Source of the DNA: Acidobacteriaceae bacterium
Lineage (GTDB): Bacteria; Acidobacteriota; Terriglobia; Terriglobales; Acidobacteriaceae
NCBI GenBank assembly: GCA_030049955.1
Contig: JASIJX010000450.1
Span: forward strand, 1 to 5,651
Reading direction: 5' to 3'
DNA length: 5,651 bases
In this document: piece by piece, positions 4,938 through 5,651 of the stretch
Numbering within the stretch: position 1 is the stretch's first letter
How the letters are laid out: every line of letters begins with the position of its first letter
Made by a program: the position numbers and the translations under genes
The notes under the pieces: generated by a model
The model's input: only the letters and a program-made list of their open reading frames with translations
Databases searched by the model: none
What the model was told of the DNA's origin: nothing

Positions 4938-5651
4938 TCAGGAAACATGAAGACCATTGGCTGCGGCAACGCGGCCGTACCAGAGGCCTGAGTCCTTTAC
5001 AGTGCGCTTCTGGTCGCGGAAGTCGACATAAGTGAGCCCGTAGCGCTGGCTGTAACCATCCAGCCACTCGAAGTTATCGAGGAGTGCCCAGGCATGGAAA
5101 GCCCGAACGCGTGCACCGTCGCCAATAGCGCGCGCGAGTTCGGCAAGTTCTGCCCGGAAAAATTCGGTGCGTCGCGCATCTGGAACGTGTCCGCCGGCTT
5201 TTTCATACGGGGCGTCCAGGTAGCCACAGCCGCTCTCGGTGATCTCGATGATGGGATGGTTGTACTCCCGCGAGATTTGCATCACGAGGTCATAGATGCC
5301 ACGTGGCCACACTTCGAGGCCGCCTTCGGTGAGCGGTCCTTCGTTTGGCATCACCGCGGTGAACTGCGTTCGTGCATCCACGCTGCCGGTATCCTGGGTT
5401 TCAGTCGCAAGGCTGCCGCCCGAGCGCGATGAGCGGCTCGCATCGGAGACGATGCGCCGCGTGTAGTAATGAAATCCGATCCAGTCGAGCGGAACCTGCA
5501 TGATCTTCTCGTCGCCTGAGCGGAAGCCCATGGCTTCGTAGGGAAATTCGCCGACGAATGGATTGGGATATTTCCCGCGCATAGCGGTTTCGAGGAAGAA
5601 CAGATTGTTCATCGCGTTGTAGCGCGCGGTGGCGGCACGGTCCGCATCGCT
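4938..5651 (-). CDS. Glycoside hydrolase family 1 (beta-glucosidase type), C-terminal half, cut by window end
   Basis: The frame runs without interruption from the window edge to TGA at 4940-4938, giving 237 residues, roughly half of a normal GH1 protein (~450). Seen (numbering from the edge): DADRAA...YN then FFLETAMRGKYP (about 19-30), GFHYYTRR at the place of the usual NYY motif (59-66), EGGLEVWPRGIYDLV (106-123 region), the nucleophile motif ITESG with Glu 139, WALLDNFEW (188-196), whose E-W pair binds the sugar, GYSQRYGLTYVDF and RTVKDSGLWY. GH1 enzymes are retaining beta-glycosidases that hydrolyse beta-glucosides, galactosides and the like. The acid/base motif (TLNEP type) would lie beyond the window. 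Exact sugar specificity and localisation cannot be judged without the N-terminus. It is convergent with the operon and probably functionally unrelated to it. Confidence 0.93.
   Translation of the reverse strand, partial: SDADRAATARYNAMNNLFFLETAMRGKYPNPFVGEFPYEAMGFRSGDEKIMQVPLDWIGFHYYTRRIVSDASRSSRSGGSLATETQDTGSVDARTQFTAVMPNEGPLTEGGLEVWPRGIYDLVMQISREYNHPIIEITESGCGYLDAPYEKAGGHVPDARRTEFFRAELAELARAIGDGARVRAFHAWALLDNFEWLDGYSQRYGLTYVDFRDQKRTVKDSGLWYGRVAAANGLHVS

Noticed and set aside
4736..5035. Plus-strand open frame of 99 codons across the convergent junction
   Set aside because: It overlaps the ends of both real genes, has no ribosome binding site of note and shows no recognisable motif.

Overview
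The window looks like chromosomal DNA of an Acidobacteriota bacterium, probably class Terriglobia. This is judged from protein style and not from a database search. Three things point there: the TonB-type C-terminus with its long glycine-rich linker and closing phrase (GGGVSAP ... GMGLDEKAIEAVKQ ... FRPAM), the small Cys/His-finger protein with a C-terminal 'ARSEGKITPRRASFYIHALQIA' type helix, and moderately high GC. No rRNA, tRNA, CRISPR array, insertion sequence or attachment site is visible.

Layout: (1) 3-440 (+) is the 3' part of a TonB-like energy transducer that starts before the window. (2) A perfect 12-bp hairpin with T-tracts at 470-498 separates it from a convergent small gene, 482-832 (-), which encodes a C-x9-C-x10-C-x2-H protein; the stop codon of that gene is exactly the 3-nt loop of the hairpin. 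(3) 857-1299 is about 440 bp without a convincing gene, apart from a 29-codon candidate leader ORF at 1214-1303 whose TGA overlaps the next ATG. (4) 1300-4767 (+) is a tight three-gene operon: circularly permuted ATP-grasp protein (DUF404/DUF407), alpha-E protein (DUF403) and transglutaminase-like cysteine peptidase. (5) 4938-5651 (-) is the C-terminal half of a GH1 beta-glucosidase-type enzyme, convergent with the operon and cut by the window end.

The central operon is the notable biological system. The three families recur together in many bacteria and have been predicted by comparative genomics (Iyer, Aravind and colleagues) to form a peptide- or amide-bond synthesis and modification system. 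The ATP-grasp protein would ligate, the transglutaminase fold would cleave or transfer, and alpha-E would be a helical partner. The substrate is unknown. The Anbu proteasome-like peptidase that often accompanies the set is not seen here. The spacing of the genes (40 bp and 17 bp), each with a good ribosome binding site, supports co-expression. The TonB and GH1 genes at the edges appear to be unrelated neighbours.
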